This document shows, piece after piece, positions 32,384-41,178 of a stretch of DNA of 64,000 nucleotides. Position numbers and translations under genes: made by a program. Source of the DNA: Brevundimonas sp. MF30-B (GTDB lineage: Bacteria; Pseudomonadota; Alphaproteobacteria; Caulobacterales; Caulobacteraceae); assembly GCF_004683885.1 (NCBI RefSeq), contig NZ_CP038440.1:1150001-1214000 (forward strand). The letters are read 5' to 3'. The notes beneath the pieces are model-generated. The model was not told the DNA's origin. It saw only the letters and a program-made list of their open reading frames with translations, and searched no databases. Numbering within the stretch: position 1 is the stretch's first letter; every line of letters starts with the position of its first letter.

Positions 32384-32650
32384 ATGACCGCACCCGTGAC
32401 GCTCACGGAGGCGAAGCTGTTCCTGCGCGTCGAGCACGACGCGGAGGAGGGGCTGATCCAGACGCTGATCGATGCGGCGCGCGCGCGGGTCGAGGGCGAT
32501 GTGGGCCTGAGCCTGACGTCGACCAGCCCGGCGCCACTGAGGCTGGCGATCCTGATGCTGACGCTGCGCGCCTATGAGCGCGGCGAGGCCGAGATGGCGA
32601 TCGGGCCGGTGGAGGCCTGGATCGCGCCATACCGCGTGGTGAGACTATGA
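32384..32650 (+). CDS. GTA gp6, head-tail connector
   Basis: An 88-residue protein of the phage connector (gp6/HK97 gp6-like) family: VTLTEAKLFLRVEHDAEEGLIQTLIDAARARVEGDVG, then LRLAILMLTLRAYERGEAEMAIGPVEAWIAPYRVVRL, all helical. It forms the adaptor ring below the portal. The ATG at 32384 starts just after the repeat element; the Shine-Dalgarno is weak. It is coupled to gp7 by ATGA. Confidence 0.88.
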   Translation: MTAPVTLTEAKLFLRVEHDAEEGLIQTLIDAARARVEGDVGLSLTSTSPAPLRLAILMLTLRAYERGEAEMAIGPVEAWIAPYRVVRL

Positions 32651-32949
32651 GGGTGTTGGCCCGGGTGCTGAGCCCGGTCGAGACGGTGACCCCCTACGGC
32701 GGGCGGGCCACGACCTATGAGCCGGCGGGGATGGTGTGGCTGGCGCTGGGGGTCCGGCGGCGGCGCACGCGGACGGAAGCGGGCGCGGCGCGGGCGACCG
32801 AGACGTTGAGCGCGGGGACGCGGGCCGATCCGCGGCTGGCGGTGGGCCAGGTGCTGCGCTTTGGCGGAGCGGACTGGACGCTGGATTGCCTGGCGCCCGA
32901 CGCGGCCCGTCCGGGGCGTCTGAAGCTGGAGCTGGAGCGGCGCCGATGA
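32647..32949 (+). CDS. GTA gp7, head closure/head-tail adaptor
   Basis: A 100-residue protein of the SPP1 gp16-like head-closure type: GMVWLALGVRRRRTRTEAGAARATET, GTRADPRLAVGQVLRFGGADWTLDCLAPDAA and LKLELERRR, a small beta-barrel pattern. Start and stop overlap gp6 and gp8 by ATGA. Position and length match g7 of the Rhodobacter GTA. Confidence 0.85.
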   Translation: MRVLARVLSPVETVTPYGGRATTYEPAGMVWLALGVRRRRTRTEAGAARATETLSAGTRADPRLAVGQVLRFGGADWTLDCLAPDAARPGRLKLELERRR

Positions 32950-33359
32950 GCGATCATCAGAACGGGCTGGTGCGCGGGATCGTGCGGCGGCTGGGCGAGG
33001 ATGCGAGCGTGGCGGCCCTACTGGGCGAGCCGGCGCGGATCTGGGACCAGCCGCCGGAGGACGCGGGCTTTCCCCACGTGCGGATCGGGGCTTGCGACAG
33101 CCGGCCGGTGGCGGCCGACGGCGGGGCGGTCGAGCACCGGCTGAGCCTGACGGTCGTCTCGACCTTTTCGGGCGCGGAAGAGGCGCGGGCGGTCGCGGCG
33201 GCGGTGCGTGCGGCGCTGGAGGATGCGCGGCTGGAGGCCGACGGGGTGCGGACGGTCAGTCTGGGCGTCAGCCTGGTGGAGACCTTCCGCGCGACGGACC
33301 TGGGCCGGGCCTATGCGGTCATCCGCCTGCGGGCGGTGACGGAAGAGAGTGGCGAGTGA
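32946..33359 (+). CDS. GTA gp8, DUF3168 tail-completion protein
   Basis: A 137-residue protein with the DUF3168 pattern: LVRGIVRRLGEDASVAALLGEPARIWDQPPEDAGFPHVRIG, VEHRLSLTVVSTFSGAEEARAVAAAVRAAL, and a closing TDLGRAYAVIRLRAVTEE. Such proteins complete the head-proximal tail end. The final residues S-G-E and the TGA stop come from the GAGTGGC repeat element that begins here. Confidence 0.9.
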   Translation: MSDHQNGLVRGIVRRLGEDASVAALLGEPARIWDQPPEDAGFPHVRIGACDSRPVAADGGAVEHRLSLTVVSTFSGAEEARAVAAAVRAALEDARLEADGVRTVSLGVSLVETFRATDLGRAYAVIRLRAVTEESGE

Positions 33360-33463
33360 TGAGTGGCGAGTGGCGAGACAGGTCACGCGCGCCCCGCGGC
33401 GCCGTGAGGGACGGGCGGGTCGGGCGGTGATCGCTCGTCACTCGTCACTCGCCACTCATCACT
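33346..33463. repeat. Heptamer inverted-repeat element, copy 3 (GTA gp8-gp9 gap)
   Basis: The left arm (33346-33378: AGAGTGGCGAGTG, then ATGAGTGGCGAGTGGCGAGA) and the right arm (33431-33463: CGCTCGTCACTCGTCACTC, then GCCACTCATCACT) are complementary over about 30 bp. The left arm overlaps the gp8 stop. It fills the gap to the gp9 ribosome-binding site AAAGGAGG. Confidence 0.8.
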
Positions 33464-33481
33464 AAATCAAAGGAGGCGGCC

Positions 33482-33892
33482 ATGGGCGCGCAGCGCGGCA
33501 AGGACATGCTGCTGAAGATCGAGGGCGCGGGGGGCGTCTATGAGACGGTCGCGGGCCTGAGGGCGCGAACCATCTCGCTGAACGCGCGAAGCGTGGACGT
33601 GACCGACGCGGACAGCGCCGGGCGGTGGCGCGAGCTGCTGGCGGGCGCGGGCGTGCGCTCGGCGGCGGTGTCGGGGCAGGGCGTGTTTCGGGATGCGGCC
33701 TCGGACGCCGTGATCCGGGAGAGCTTCTTCGAGCAGTCGGCCAAGCGCTGGCGGCTGATCGTTCCGGACTTCGGCGTGCTGGAGGGGCCGTTTCTGGTGG
33801 CGGCGCTGGAATACGCCGGCGAGCACGAGGGCGAGGCCAGTTTCGCCCTGAGCCTGGCCAGCGCGGGGCCGGTGGAGTTCAGCGCGCTGTGA
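33482..33892 (+). CDS. GTA gp9, major tail (tube) protein
   Basis: A 136-residue tube protein of the TP901-1/phi13-like family: GAQRGKDMLLKIEG at the start, VAGLRARTISLNARSVDVTDADSAGRWRELLAGAGVRSAAVSGQGVF, then LEGPFLVAALEYAGEHEGEASFALSLASAGPVEF. A strong AAAGGAGG lies 5 nt before the ATG, consistent with high translation of a tube subunit. GTGA overlap with the next gene. Confidence 0.92.
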   Translation: MGAQRGKDMLLKIEGAGGVYETVAGLRARTISLNARSVDVTDADSAGRWRELLAGAGVRSAAVSGQGVFRDAASDAVIRESFFEQSAKRWRLIVPDFGVLEGPFLVAALEYAGEHEGEASFALSLASAGPVEFSAL

Positions 33893-34179
33893 CGGCGGCG
33901 AACGGGGCGCGGGGCGAGGTCGCGGTGACGCTGGGCGGGGCGCGGCGAAGGCTGTGCCTGACGCTGGGCGCGCTGGCGGAGATCGAGACGGGGCTGGCGC
34001 TGGACGGGCTGGAGGCGTTGGGCGAGCGGATGCGGCGGTTGTCGGCGCGGGACCTGATGGTGGTGCTGGCGGCGCTGTTGCGGGGCGGCGGGGAAGAGGA
34101 CGCGGAGCTTGTGGCGCGGTCGGTCGACCCGAAGGCGGCGGCCGAGGCTGTGGCCGCGGCGTTCGCGGCATGTTGCTAG
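33889..34179 (+). CDS. GTA gp10, GTA tail-tube assembly family protein
   Basis: A 96-residue protein from a GTG that overlaps the gp9 stop (GTGA). Landmarks: GEVAVTLGGARRRLCLTLGALAEIETGLALDGLEALGERM and LSARDLMVVLAALLRGGGEEDAEL, with a C-terminal helix. This is the 'gene transfer agent family protein' pattern at position g10, thought to chaperone tail assembly with gp10.1. Confidence 0.88.
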   Translation: MTAANGARGEVAVTLGGARRRLCLTLGALAEIETGLALDGLEALGERMRRLSARDLMVVLAALLRGGGEEDAELVARSVDPKAAAEAVAAAFAACC

Positions 34180-34225
34180 GCGCTATCGCTCGCGACGCGG
34201 TCGCTCACTGCTGGAGCGCAGTCCC

Positions 34226-34399
34226 GTGACACCGTGGGCGGACATGATGCGGGCGGCGGCCAGTGCGGGGGTCTCGCCCGAGGGCTTCTGGCGGCTGTCG
34301 CTGAGGGAATTCCGCTGGCTGACCGAGGTCGAGGGCGGCGGGGCGCCGATGTCTCACGCCGAATTGGATCGAATGAGGGAGCAGTGGCCCGATGAGTGA
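34226..34399 (+). CDS. GTA gp10.1, small tail-assembly chaperone
   Basis: A 57-residue protein from a GTG with GGAG 9 nt upstream. PWADMMRAAASAGVSPEGFWRLSLREFRWLTEVEG is characteristic of the small phage protein family (TIGR02216-like) that precedes the tape measure gene in GTAs. Its end overlaps the tape measure start by 8 bp. The 46-bp gap after gp10 is unusual in this tightly packed part. Confidence 0.82.
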   Translation: MTPWADMMRAAASAGVSPEGFWRLSLREFRWLTEVEGGGAPMSHAELDRMREQWPDE

Positions 34400-34925
34400 T
34401 GCGTTTCGACCGGACGGCCTGGACGCCGTCCCGCTGAAGGCGGCGGAGGCGGCGGCGGCGCTGGAGGGACTGAAGGCGCCGGCGGAGCGGGCGGCCAATG
34501 CGATCGACGAGGCGTTCGGCAAGGCGGGCGACAGCCTGACCCGGTCGCTGGCGCGGGCGGCGGCGGATGGCGAGGTGACGCTGGCCGAGCTGGCGCGGGC
34601 GGTGCTGAACGCGGTCAATGCGGCGGCAGGCGGCGGGCGTGGACAGGGTCTGGCGGAAGCGGTGGCGCGGGCGGTCGGCGGAGCCTTTTCCGGCACGCGG
34701 GCCGAGGGTGGACCGGTCGTGGCCGGCGGCGCCTATCTGGTCGGAGAGCGCGGGCCGGAAGTGTTTCGTCCGGCGAGCGGCGGCAGCGTCGAGCCGATGG
34801 CGGCGGGGCAAGGCGTGACCGTCAACATCCGAATGGACGGCGGCGGCCCAGGCCTGATGCGGTCTGAGGCGCAGATCGCCCAGATGCTGGCGCGCGCCAC
34901 GGCCTTGGGCGCGCGCCGGCTTTAG
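34392..34925 (+). CDS. GTA gp11, short tape measure protein
   Basis: A 177-residue protein. The helical N-terminal half (AAEAAAALEGLKAPAERAANAIDEAFGKAGDSLTRSLARA...LAELARAVLNAVN) is followed by the typical tail-tape-measure C-terminus AFSGTRAEGGPVVAGGAYLVGERGPEVFRPASGG, then VTVNIRMDGGG and a final helix. Its short length fits a GTA with a short tail. An antisense DUF805 gene begins 9 bp downstream. Confidence 0.9.
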   Translation: MSDAFRPDGLDAVPLKAAEAAAALEGLKAPAERAANAIDEAFGKAGDSLTRSLARAAADGEVTLAELARAVLNAVNAAAGGGRGQGLAEAVARAVGGAFSGTRAEGGPVVAGGAYLVGERGPEVFRPASGGSVEPMAAGQGVTVNIRMDGGGPGLMRSEAQIAQMLARATALGARRL

Positions 34926-34933
34926 AAGAGCGC

Positions 34934-35605
34934 TTACTCGCCCTTGGGGTTGGGGCCGTATTTGTTGGCGCCGGGCTGGCTGTTGCCGATGCCCATCCAG
35001 AGCCAGAAGGCCAGGCTGACCAGGGCGGCGATGGCCATGAGGCCGAAGGCGGAACCGCCGGTGGCCAGCAGGACCTCGGGGTCCATGGTCGACATGGCGT
35101 TGGGGTTGGTCAGGATCTGCATGCCGAAGGCCGAGACCATCAGGCCAAAGGCGCCGTACCAGAGCACCCACGGTATCACGACCAGCCAGCCGGGCTTGCC
35201 CATGTCGTGGAAGCGTTTGAAGCCGATGGCGAAGTGCGGAACCAGCAGGATCAAGCCGGCGATGAAGCTGATGGCGGGCATGAAGCTGAAGACGATGCCG
35301 AGCACGAACAGCACGGCCCAGCCGATCCAGAAATGCTTGCGGCGAATCCGGCCCTTGAAGGACAGGAACAGGCCCTTCCAATCGATCTTGTCGGAGACGG
35401 GGGCCTCTTCGCCGCCCACGGCGCCGGACAGGATCATGATCTGGGTGGCGCGCGAGCCGTCCGGCGCGAAGTCCGCGCGGACGCCGACGCGGGCGACACC
35501 CGGCGGATGGATGGCCGAGCGCTCGAAGCCGTAGCGGACGCCGTCGTCGCCGCTGATGAGACCAGTGCCGGTCACGTCGTCGTAGCTGAGAATTTCTCCG
35601 CGCAT
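34934..35605 (-). CDS. Cold-shock-like plus DUF805 membrane protein, antisense inside the GTA cluster
   Basis: A 223-residue protein. ATG 35605 is supported by GGAGGG 8 nt upstream. The N-terminal 70 residues form a cold-shock/OB-like module (GEILSYDDVTGTGLISGDDGVRYGFERSAIHPPGVARVGVRADFAP). Then follows DUF805: WKGLFLSFKGRIRRKHFWIGWAVLFVLGIVF, about four membrane spans, and the hallmark GFKRFHDMGKPGWLVVIPWVLWYGAF. The C-terminus is polar. Such fusions occur in alphaproteobacteria with unknown function. It is not a GTA gene by family and runs against the cluster between gp11 and gp12. Confidence 0.87.
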   Translation of the reverse strand: MRGEILSYDDVTGTGLISGDDGVRYGFERSAIHPPGVARVGVRADFAPDGSRATQIMILSGAVGGEEAPVSDKIDWKGLFLSFKGRIRRKHFWIGWAVLFVLGIVFSFMPAISFIAGLILLVPHFAIGFKRFHDMGKPGWLVVIPWVLWYGAFGLMVSAFGMQILTNPNAMSTMDPEVLLATGGSAFGLMAIAALVSLAFWLWMGIGNSQPGANKYGPNPKGE

Positions 35606-35694
35606 GCGGAAGCCCTCCGATTGTCCCGGCCACCCCCGGCCGTGCGGCGAGCATGGACGAGGCTGTGGCGCGTCACAAGACAAGAGGAGACGAC

Positions 35695-36324
35695 ATGACC
35701 CTGGATCAGGCGTTTCATGAGGTGCGGCTGCCGGCGCGGCTGGCGTTCGGATCGACCGGCGGGGTAGAGCGGCGCACCGAGGTGTTGACGCTGGCTTCGG
35801 GCTTCGAGCGCCGGTCCACGCCGTGGGCGCTGGGTCGCCGGCGGTACCTGATCGGGGCGGGTCTGCGTTCGCTGGACGACCTGGCGGCTCTGACGGCCTT
35901 TTTCGAAGCCCGGCGCGGCCGGCTGCACGGGTTCCGCTTCCGGGATTTCGCCGACTATCGATCGAGCGCGCCGGGCGCGGCGCCAAGCGCGACCGACCAG
36001 CGGATCGGGACCGGCGACGGCGCAGGCCGGACCTTCCAGTTGACGAAGGCCTACGGCGACGTGGTTCGCGATATCGCCAAGCCGGTGGAGGGCACGGTGC
36101 GGGTCGCGGTCGGTGGCGTCGAGCTGTCTGCGGATCAGGTCGAGATTGCGCCGACGACCGGGCAGGTCACTCTGGCGAGCGCGCCGGCCATGGGCGCGGC
36201 GGTGACGGCGGGGTTCGAGTTCGACACGCCGGTGCGGTTCGACACCGATCGACTGGAGGCGACGCTGGAGACCTTCGAGGCGGGGCGGCTGACGGCGGCG
36301 CCGCTGATCGAGATCCGGGTCTGA
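35695..36324 (+). CDS. GTA gp12, DUF2460 distal tail protein
   Basis: A 209-residue protein with AGAGGAG 5 nt before the ATG. DUF2460 landmarks: FHEVRLPARLAFGSTGGVERRTEVLTLASGFERRSTPWALGRRRYLIGAGLRSLDDLAALTAFFEARRG, then LHGFRFRDFADYRS, RTFQLTKAYG and FDTPVRFDTDRLEATLETFEAGRL. It forms the distal tail ring in the Rhodobacter GTA. Confidence 0.94.
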   Translation: MTLDQAFHEVRLPARLAFGSTGGVERRTEVLTLASGFERRSTPWALGRRRYLIGAGLRSLDDLAALTAFFEARRGRLHGFRFRDFADYRSSAPGAAPSATDQRIGTGDGAGRTFQLTKAYGDVVRDIAKPVEGTVRVAVGGVELSADQVEIAPTTGQVTLASAPAMGAAVTAGFEFDTPVRFDTDRLEATLETFEAGRLTAAPLIEIRV

Positions 36325-36327
36325 GCC

Positions 36328-36972
36328 ATGCGGTTCGTTCCTGAGGAAATGAACGCCCGGATGGCCTCCGGCGCGGCGACGCTGTGCCATGTGTGGATAC
36401 TGCGCGCCGGCGAGACGGTGCTGGGGTTCACCGACCACGACCGTGTCCTAAACGTCGAAGGCGTCGACTGCCATCCCGAGGCGGGCTGGCGCCAGGGCGC
36501 GGCGGCGACTGAGCTTGGACTGTCGCCGGGTCAGGCGACGGCTGACGGAGCACTGGGAGCGGACGGCCTGGCCGAGACGGACATCGCGGGCGGCCGGCTG
36601 GACGGGGCGCGGGTCGAACTGTTCCGGGTGGACTGGGATCGACCGGCGTTGAAGGTCCGGCTGTGGGCCGGGACGCTGACGCGCATCCGGCGGGCCGGCG
36701 GCGGCTTCGAGGTCGAGCTGGAGGGCCCGATGGCGGCCCTGGAGCGAGTGGTGGGGCGCACCTATGGGCGTCTGTGCGACGCGGTGCTGGGCGATGCGCG
36801 CTGCCGGACTGACCCGGTCGGCCGGACGTGCGACAAGCGATACGCCACCTGTTCGGGGACGTTCGGAAACGGGAAGAACTTTCAGGGCTTTCCGCACTTG
36901 CCGGGCGAGGATTTCCTGACGGCTCACCCGGCCAACGGGCGACGCAACGACGGCGGGAGCCGCGGGTCGTGA
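36328..36972 (+). CDS. GTA gp13, DUF2163 hub protein
   Basis: A 214-residue protein: LCHVWILRAGETVLGFTDHDRVLNVEGVDCHPEAGW, SELGLSPGQA-type segment (here ATELGLSPGQATADGALG), GARVELFRVDWDRPALKVRLWAGTLTRIRRAGGGFEVELEG, and the C-terminal cysteine-rich end CDAVLGDARCRTDPVGRTCDKRYATCSGTFGNGKNFQGFPHLPGEDF. In RcGTA the equivalent hub protein carries an iron-sulfur cluster, consistent with the four cysteines here. GTGA overlap with gp14. Confidence 0.94.
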   Translation: MRFVPEEMNARMASGAATLCHVWILRAGETVLGFTDHDRVLNVEGVDCHPEAGWRQGAAATELGLSPGQATADGALGADGLAETDIAGGRLDGARVELFRVDWDRPALKVRLWAGTLTRIRRAGGGFEVELEGPMAALERVVGRTYGRLCDAVLGDARCRTDPVGRTCDKRYATCSGTFGNGKNFQGFPHLPGEDFLTAHPANGRRNDGGSRGS

Positions 36973-37412
36973 GGGCGAGGGCGCTGGAGGCGGCGCGCGC
37001 CTGGCTGGGCACGCCGTATCGGCATCAGGCCAGCGCCAAGGGGGCCGGCGCCGACTGTCTGGGGCTGGTGCGCGGGGTTTGGCGTGAAGTCGTCGGCGAG
37101 GAGCCTGAAGCGACGCCGGCCTACAACCCGGACTGGGCCGAGGTCGGGGGCGAGGAAGCGCTGCTGGCGGCCGCGGGGCGCTGGCTGACGCCGATCGGCC
37201 TGGACGAGGTTCAGCCGGGCGACGTGATCCTGTTCCGCATGAGTGCGGACGTTCCGGTCAAGCACTGCGCCATCCTGAGCGCCGACGACGGGCCGGAGCC
37301 CAGGATGATCCACGCCTATTGGGGGCGGGCGGTGGTCGAAAGCTGGATGGGGGCGTGGTGGAAACGGCGGCTGGCGGCCGCCTTCACCTGGCCCGAGACG
37401 GGAGAGCATTGA
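36969..37412 (+). CDS. GTA gp14, NlpC/P60 cell-wall peptidase
   Basis: A 147-residue NlpC/P60 hydrolase from a GTG. Catalytic Cys30 lies in GAGADCLGLVRGVWRE and His99 in PVKHCAILSA, with His115 in MIHAYW. TPYRHQASAKGAGADCLG is characteristic of the GTA form. It is thought to cleave peptidoglycan peptides of recipient cells so DNA can enter. The stop directly abuts the gp15 start (TGAATGG). Confidence 0.94.
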   Translation: MRARALEAARAWLGTPYRHQASAKGAGADCLGLVRGVWREVVGEEPEATPAYNPDWAEVGGEEALLAAAGRWLTPIGLDEVQPGDVILFRMSADVPVKHCAILSADDGPEPRMIHAYWGRAVVESWMGAWWKRRLAAAFTWPETGEH

Positions 37413-40400
37413 ATGGCGCAGGCGGTTCTGGGCGGGCTGGGCGGCGCGCTGGCGGGCGGGGTCGGACAGGCGGTCGGCGCGGCGCTGGGCCGGGTTGTGG
37501 ACAACGGGCTGGTGGCCGCCCTGGCGCCGCCGCAGCAGCGCGGGCCCAGGCTGGAAGGCCTGAAGCTCCAGTCCTCGGCCGAGGGCGCGCCGATGGCCTG
37601 CGTGTTCGGCCGGGCGCGGGTTACGGGCCAGGTCATCTGGGCCGCGCGGTTCCTGGAGCGACGACGCACGACGTCAGCCGGCAAGGGTGGGCCGCGCACG
37701 ACCGAAAACGACTATTCGCTGAGCTTCGCCGTGGCGCTGTGCGAGGGTCCGATCGACGGGATTGGCCGCGTGTGGGCTGACGGCCAGCCGATGGATCTGT
37801 CGGGCGTGACGATGCGGGTGCATCGGGGCGGACCGGATCAGGCGCCGGATTCCCTGATCGAGGCGGTCGAGGGCGCCGCGCCGGCCTATCGGGGCGTCGC
37901 CTATGTGGTGTTCGAGGACCTGTCGCTGGGTCCGTTCGGCAATCGGGCGCCGCAGCTGAGTTTCGAGGTGTTCCGGCGTCCGCTGGGAAGCGCGCCGGGC
38001 CTGGAGGATCGTCTGGAGGGGGTGTGCCTGATCCCCGGCGCCGGCGAGTTCTGCCTGGCGGACGAAGTCGTGCTGCGGCGCGACGGCCTGACCCGGGTGG
38101 TCGCCGAAAACATGAACAATGCTGAGGGGCGACCGGACTTGGCGGTCTCGCTGGATCAGTTGGAGGCCCAGTGCCCGAAGCTGAAGCGCGTCAGCCTGGT
38201 GGTCGGATGGTTCGGCGACGACCTGAGGGCCGGGCATTGCCGCGTTCGGCCGGGCGTCGAGCGACGCGACAAGCTGACGATCCCGCAGGTCTGGAACGTG
38301 GCCGGCCTAGACCGTCAAGCGGCGCATCTGATCTCTAGGAGCGGCGGGAGCCCGGCCTATGGCGGCACGCCGTCTGACGCCAGCGTGCGTCAGGCGATCC
38401 GGGCGCTGAAGGCGCGCGGCTGGGCGGTGACGCTGTATCCGTTCGTCTTCATGGACGTGCCGAGCGACAATGCGTTGCCGGACCCCTATGGCGGCGCGCG
38501 CCAGGCGGCCTATCCGTGGCGAGGGCGGATCAGGGGACGGGACGGGGCCGAGGCGGCGAGCGATGTCGCCGCCCTGTTCGGGACGGCGCAAGGCTGGGGC
38601 CTGCGACGCATGGCGCTGCATTATGCGCGGATGGCGGCCGAGGAAGGGGCGGCGGGCCTGCTCATCGGGTCGGAGATGCGGGGGCTGACCTGGACCCGGG
38701 ACGCGGACGGCGGGTATCCGGCTGTGGCTCAGCTGCGCGCCCTGGCCGCAGAATGCCGGACGGTGGTCGGGCCGGGCTTCGACCTGTCCTATGCGGCGGA
38801 CTGGTCGGAGTATTTCGGCCACCAGCCGCAGGACGGCTCGGGCGACGTGATCTTTCACCTGGACCCGCTGTGGGCCGATGCGAACATCGATTATGTCGGC
38901 ATCGACTGGTATCCGCCGATGGGCGACTGGCGCGCGGGCGAGGGCGGGCTGGACGCCGAGGCGGGCGCGGCCGGGCCGGCGGACCCCGCCTATCTGGCCG
39001 GTCAGGTCGCGGGCGGCGAGGGACATGACTGGTTCTACGCCGATGCAGAGGCGCGGGCCGCGCAGGACCGCAGGCCGATCCTGGACGGCGCGCATGGCGA
39101 GCACTGGGTTTTCCGGCCCAAGGACCTGAAGGGCTGGTGGTCGAACCGCCACCACGACCGTCCGGGCGGCGTGCGGCAGGTGACGCCCACGGCCTGGACG
39201 CCGAGGCTGAAGCCGATCCGGCTGACGGAGTTCGGCTGCGCGGCGGTGGATCGCGGGGCAAATGCGCCCAATCTGTTTCAGGACCCGAAGAGCGCGGAGA
39301 ACGCCCTGCCGCCGCATTCGACGGGCGGGCGCGACGATCGCATGCAGCGGCGCCTGCTCGACGCGGTGCTGACGCACTATGCCGAGCCCGAGGCCAATCC
39401 GGTGTCGCAGGTCTATGGCGGGCCCATGCTGGCGGGTGCGGACGCCTGGTGCTGGGATGCGCGGCCCTATCCGGCGTTCCCTGGAAGGTCGGACGTGTGG
39501 GCGGACGCCGGCGGCTGGCGGACGGGCCACTGGCTCAACGGACGCCTGACGGGCGAGGCGACGGCGATGCTGGAAGCCATTCTGAGGCGCGGAGGGCTGG
39601 GTGAAGCGGACTTCGTAGTCGAGCCGCCGATGGTCGGCCTGGCCGGCTATGTGATCGACCGGCCCATGCGGACGCGCGACGCGCTGGAGCCTCTGCTGGA
39701 GGTGCTGGGCGTGGCGGCGGCCGAGCGGAGCGGCCGGGTCGCCCTGATCGCCGATCAGGCGGAGACGATCGATCTGGATGACGGGGACATGACGCTGCCG
39801 GAAGATGGGTCGCCGTTGCGCATCACGCGGCGGCTCGAGGCCGCGCCCTCGGCGGCGCGGGTGCGGTTCATTGATGACGAAACCGACTATCAGGTCGGCA
39901 CCGTAATCGTGCGCGGCGAGGGGGAGGGCGGCGGGGTGGACCGGGACCTGCCGATCGTGTGCGGCCGAGGAACGGCCGAAGCGCAGGCGCGAAAGCTGCT
40001 GCGCCAGGGCGGGGTGCGGGAGACGGCGTCCCTGAGCGTGGGGCCGGGCGCGGTCCTGACGCTCGAGCCGGGCGATGTCGTGAGGGCGCCGGGCCTCGAA
40101 GGCCGCTGGCGCGTGCAAAGCCTGGATATGGACGAGACGCCAAGCCTGGGACTGGCCCCGGTCGAAGCCATCGAGCCGGGATGGGACGAGGGGCCGTCGT
40201 CCCCGGCCGCGCCGCTGACGCCGCTGGGCCCGCCTTGGTTCGCGGTGCTGGAGCTGCCGCCCTCCGAGAGCGGACCGAGAGCGCCCCTGTTCGTGGCGGC
40301 CGCGGAGCCCTGGGGCGGGGCGGACCTGCATGTCGGGGTGAGCGCCGATCCACTGAGGCCGGTCGCGTCGGCTTCGGCGCCGTGCTCTGTAGGCGTGCTG

Positions 40401-41111
40401 AGCGAGGCCCTGGCGCCAGGCAGAGCGGGGCGGTGGGATGAAGCCAGCGCCTTATGCATCCGACTGGAGGGCCGGGACCCGTCGGGCGCGATCGACGCCC
40501 TGGTGCTGGGCGGGCGCAATCGGCTGGCGGTCGAGGTCGAGCCCGGGCGCTGGGAGGTGCTGGCGTTCGCGCGAGCTGAGCCGATGGCGGACGGGGCGTG
40601 GCGGTTGTCGCGCCTGCTGCGCGGGCTGGACGGGACGGAGGTCGAGGCCTTGGCCGGGGCGGCGGCAGGCTCCGTGGTCGTGATGGTCGACGAGGCGGTG
40701 GCGGAGGCGGCCCTGACGCGCGCGGAGCGGGACGTGGAGCTGCTGGCCCGGGCTGTGCCGCGCGGGGCGCCGCCTGGGGGTGTTGTGGCGACGGCGACGA
40801 GTCTGCGCTGGACTGGGCGCGGTCTGAAGGGCTGGGCGCCCGCGCGGCTGGAGGTCAGGCGCGGGTCGGGCGGGCTTGAAGCGTCATGGCTGGCGCGCAG
40901 GCCGGGGCATGACGGCTGGGACGAAATCGATCCGCGCAATGTCGGACCCTGGAGGGTGACGCTGTCGAACCAAGCCGGGCGACTTGACTTGGAGGTGGCC
41001 GATAGCGGTCTGGAGACTGTCGATCCCTGGCCGGAGCAGCCGATCACCGTTGACGTGTGCGAGTGGGTCGAGGGCGTCGGTTGGGGTGCGGCTGCGCACG
41101 CAGCGGCCTAG
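37413..41111 (+). CDS. GTA gp15, host-specificity/TIM-barrel megatron protein
   Basis: A 1232-residue baseplate/receptor-binding protein. The glycine-rich N-terminus ([21 protein letters not shown]) is followed by a tail-tip domain ([59 protein letters not shown]). A TIM-barrel, glycoside-hydrolase-like region covers about 290-640 ([73 protein letters not shown]). Tail-hub and fibronectin-like segments follow to the end. The length matches RcGTA gp15 (about 1300). It is the last structural gene of the cluster. Confidence 0.95.
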   Translation: MAQAVLGGLGGALAGGVGQAVGAALGRVVDNGLVAALAPPQQRGPRLEGLKLQSSAEGAPMACVFGRARVTGQVIWAARFLERRRTTSAGKGGPRTTENDYSLSFAVALCEGPIDGIGRVWADGQPMDLSGVTMRVHRGGPDQAPDSLIEAVEGAAPAYRGVAYVVFEDLSLGPFGNRAPQLSFEVFRRPLGSAPGLEDRLEGVCLIPGAGEFCLADEVVLRRDGLTRVVAENMNNAEGRPDLAVSLDQLEAQCPKLKRVSLVVGWFGDDLRAGHCRVRPGVERRDKLTIPQVWNVAGLDRQAAHLISRSGGSPAYGGTPSDASVRQAIRALKARGWAVTLYPFVFMDVPSDNALPDPYGGARQAAYPWRGRIRGRDGAEAASDVAALFGTAQGWGLRRMALHYARMAAEEGAAGLLIGSEMRGLTWTRDADGGYPAVAQLRALAAECRTVVGPGFDLSYAADWSEYFGHQPQDGSGDVIFHLDPLWADANIDYVGIDWYPPMGDWRAGEGGLDAEAGAAGPADPAYLAGQVAGGEGHDWFYADAEARAAQDRRPILDGAHGEHWVFRPKDLKGWWSNRHHDRPGGVRQVTPTAWTPRLKPIRLTEFGCAAVDRGANAPNLFQDPKSAENALPPHSTGGRDDRMQRRLLDAVLTHYAEPEANPVSQVYGGPMLAGADAWCWDARPYPAFPGRSDVWADAGGWRTGHWLNGRLTGEATAMLEAILRRGGLGEADFVVEPPMVGLAGYVIDRPMRTRDALEPLLEVLGVAAAERSGRVALIADQAETIDLDDGDMTLPEDGSPLRITRRLEAAPSAARVRFIDDETDYQVGTVIVRGEGEGGGVDRDLPIVCGRGTAEAQARKLLRQGGVRETASLSVGPGAVLTLEPGDVVRAPGLEGRWRVQSLDMDETPSLGLAPVEAIEPGWDEGPSSPAAPLTPLGPPWFAVLELPPSESGPRAPLFVAAAEPWGGADLHVGVSADPLRPVASASAPCSVGVLSEALAPGRAGRWDEASALCIRLEGRDPSGAIDALVLGGRNRLAVEVEPGRWEVLAFARAEPMADGAWRLSRLLRGLDGTEVEALAGAAAGSVVVMVDEAVAEAALTRAERDVELLARAVPRGAPPGGVVATATSLRWTGRGLKGWAPARLEVRRGSGGLEASWLARRPGHDGWDEIDPRNVGPWRVTLSNQAGRLDLEVADSGLETVDPWPEQPITVDVCEWVEGVGWGAAAHAAA

Positions 41112-41178
41112 GCGCCCTTTCGGTCGGGGCCGCCATGGCCTAACTGACAGACCTGACTTCCAGCGGAGCAAGGCGAAC

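Noticed and set aside
38307..40331. 674-codon open frame on the minus strand across GTA gp15
   Set aside because: It is an antisense shadow of a clear tail protein in GC-rich DNA. Its translation is Arg/Pro/His-rich without any recognisable domain.
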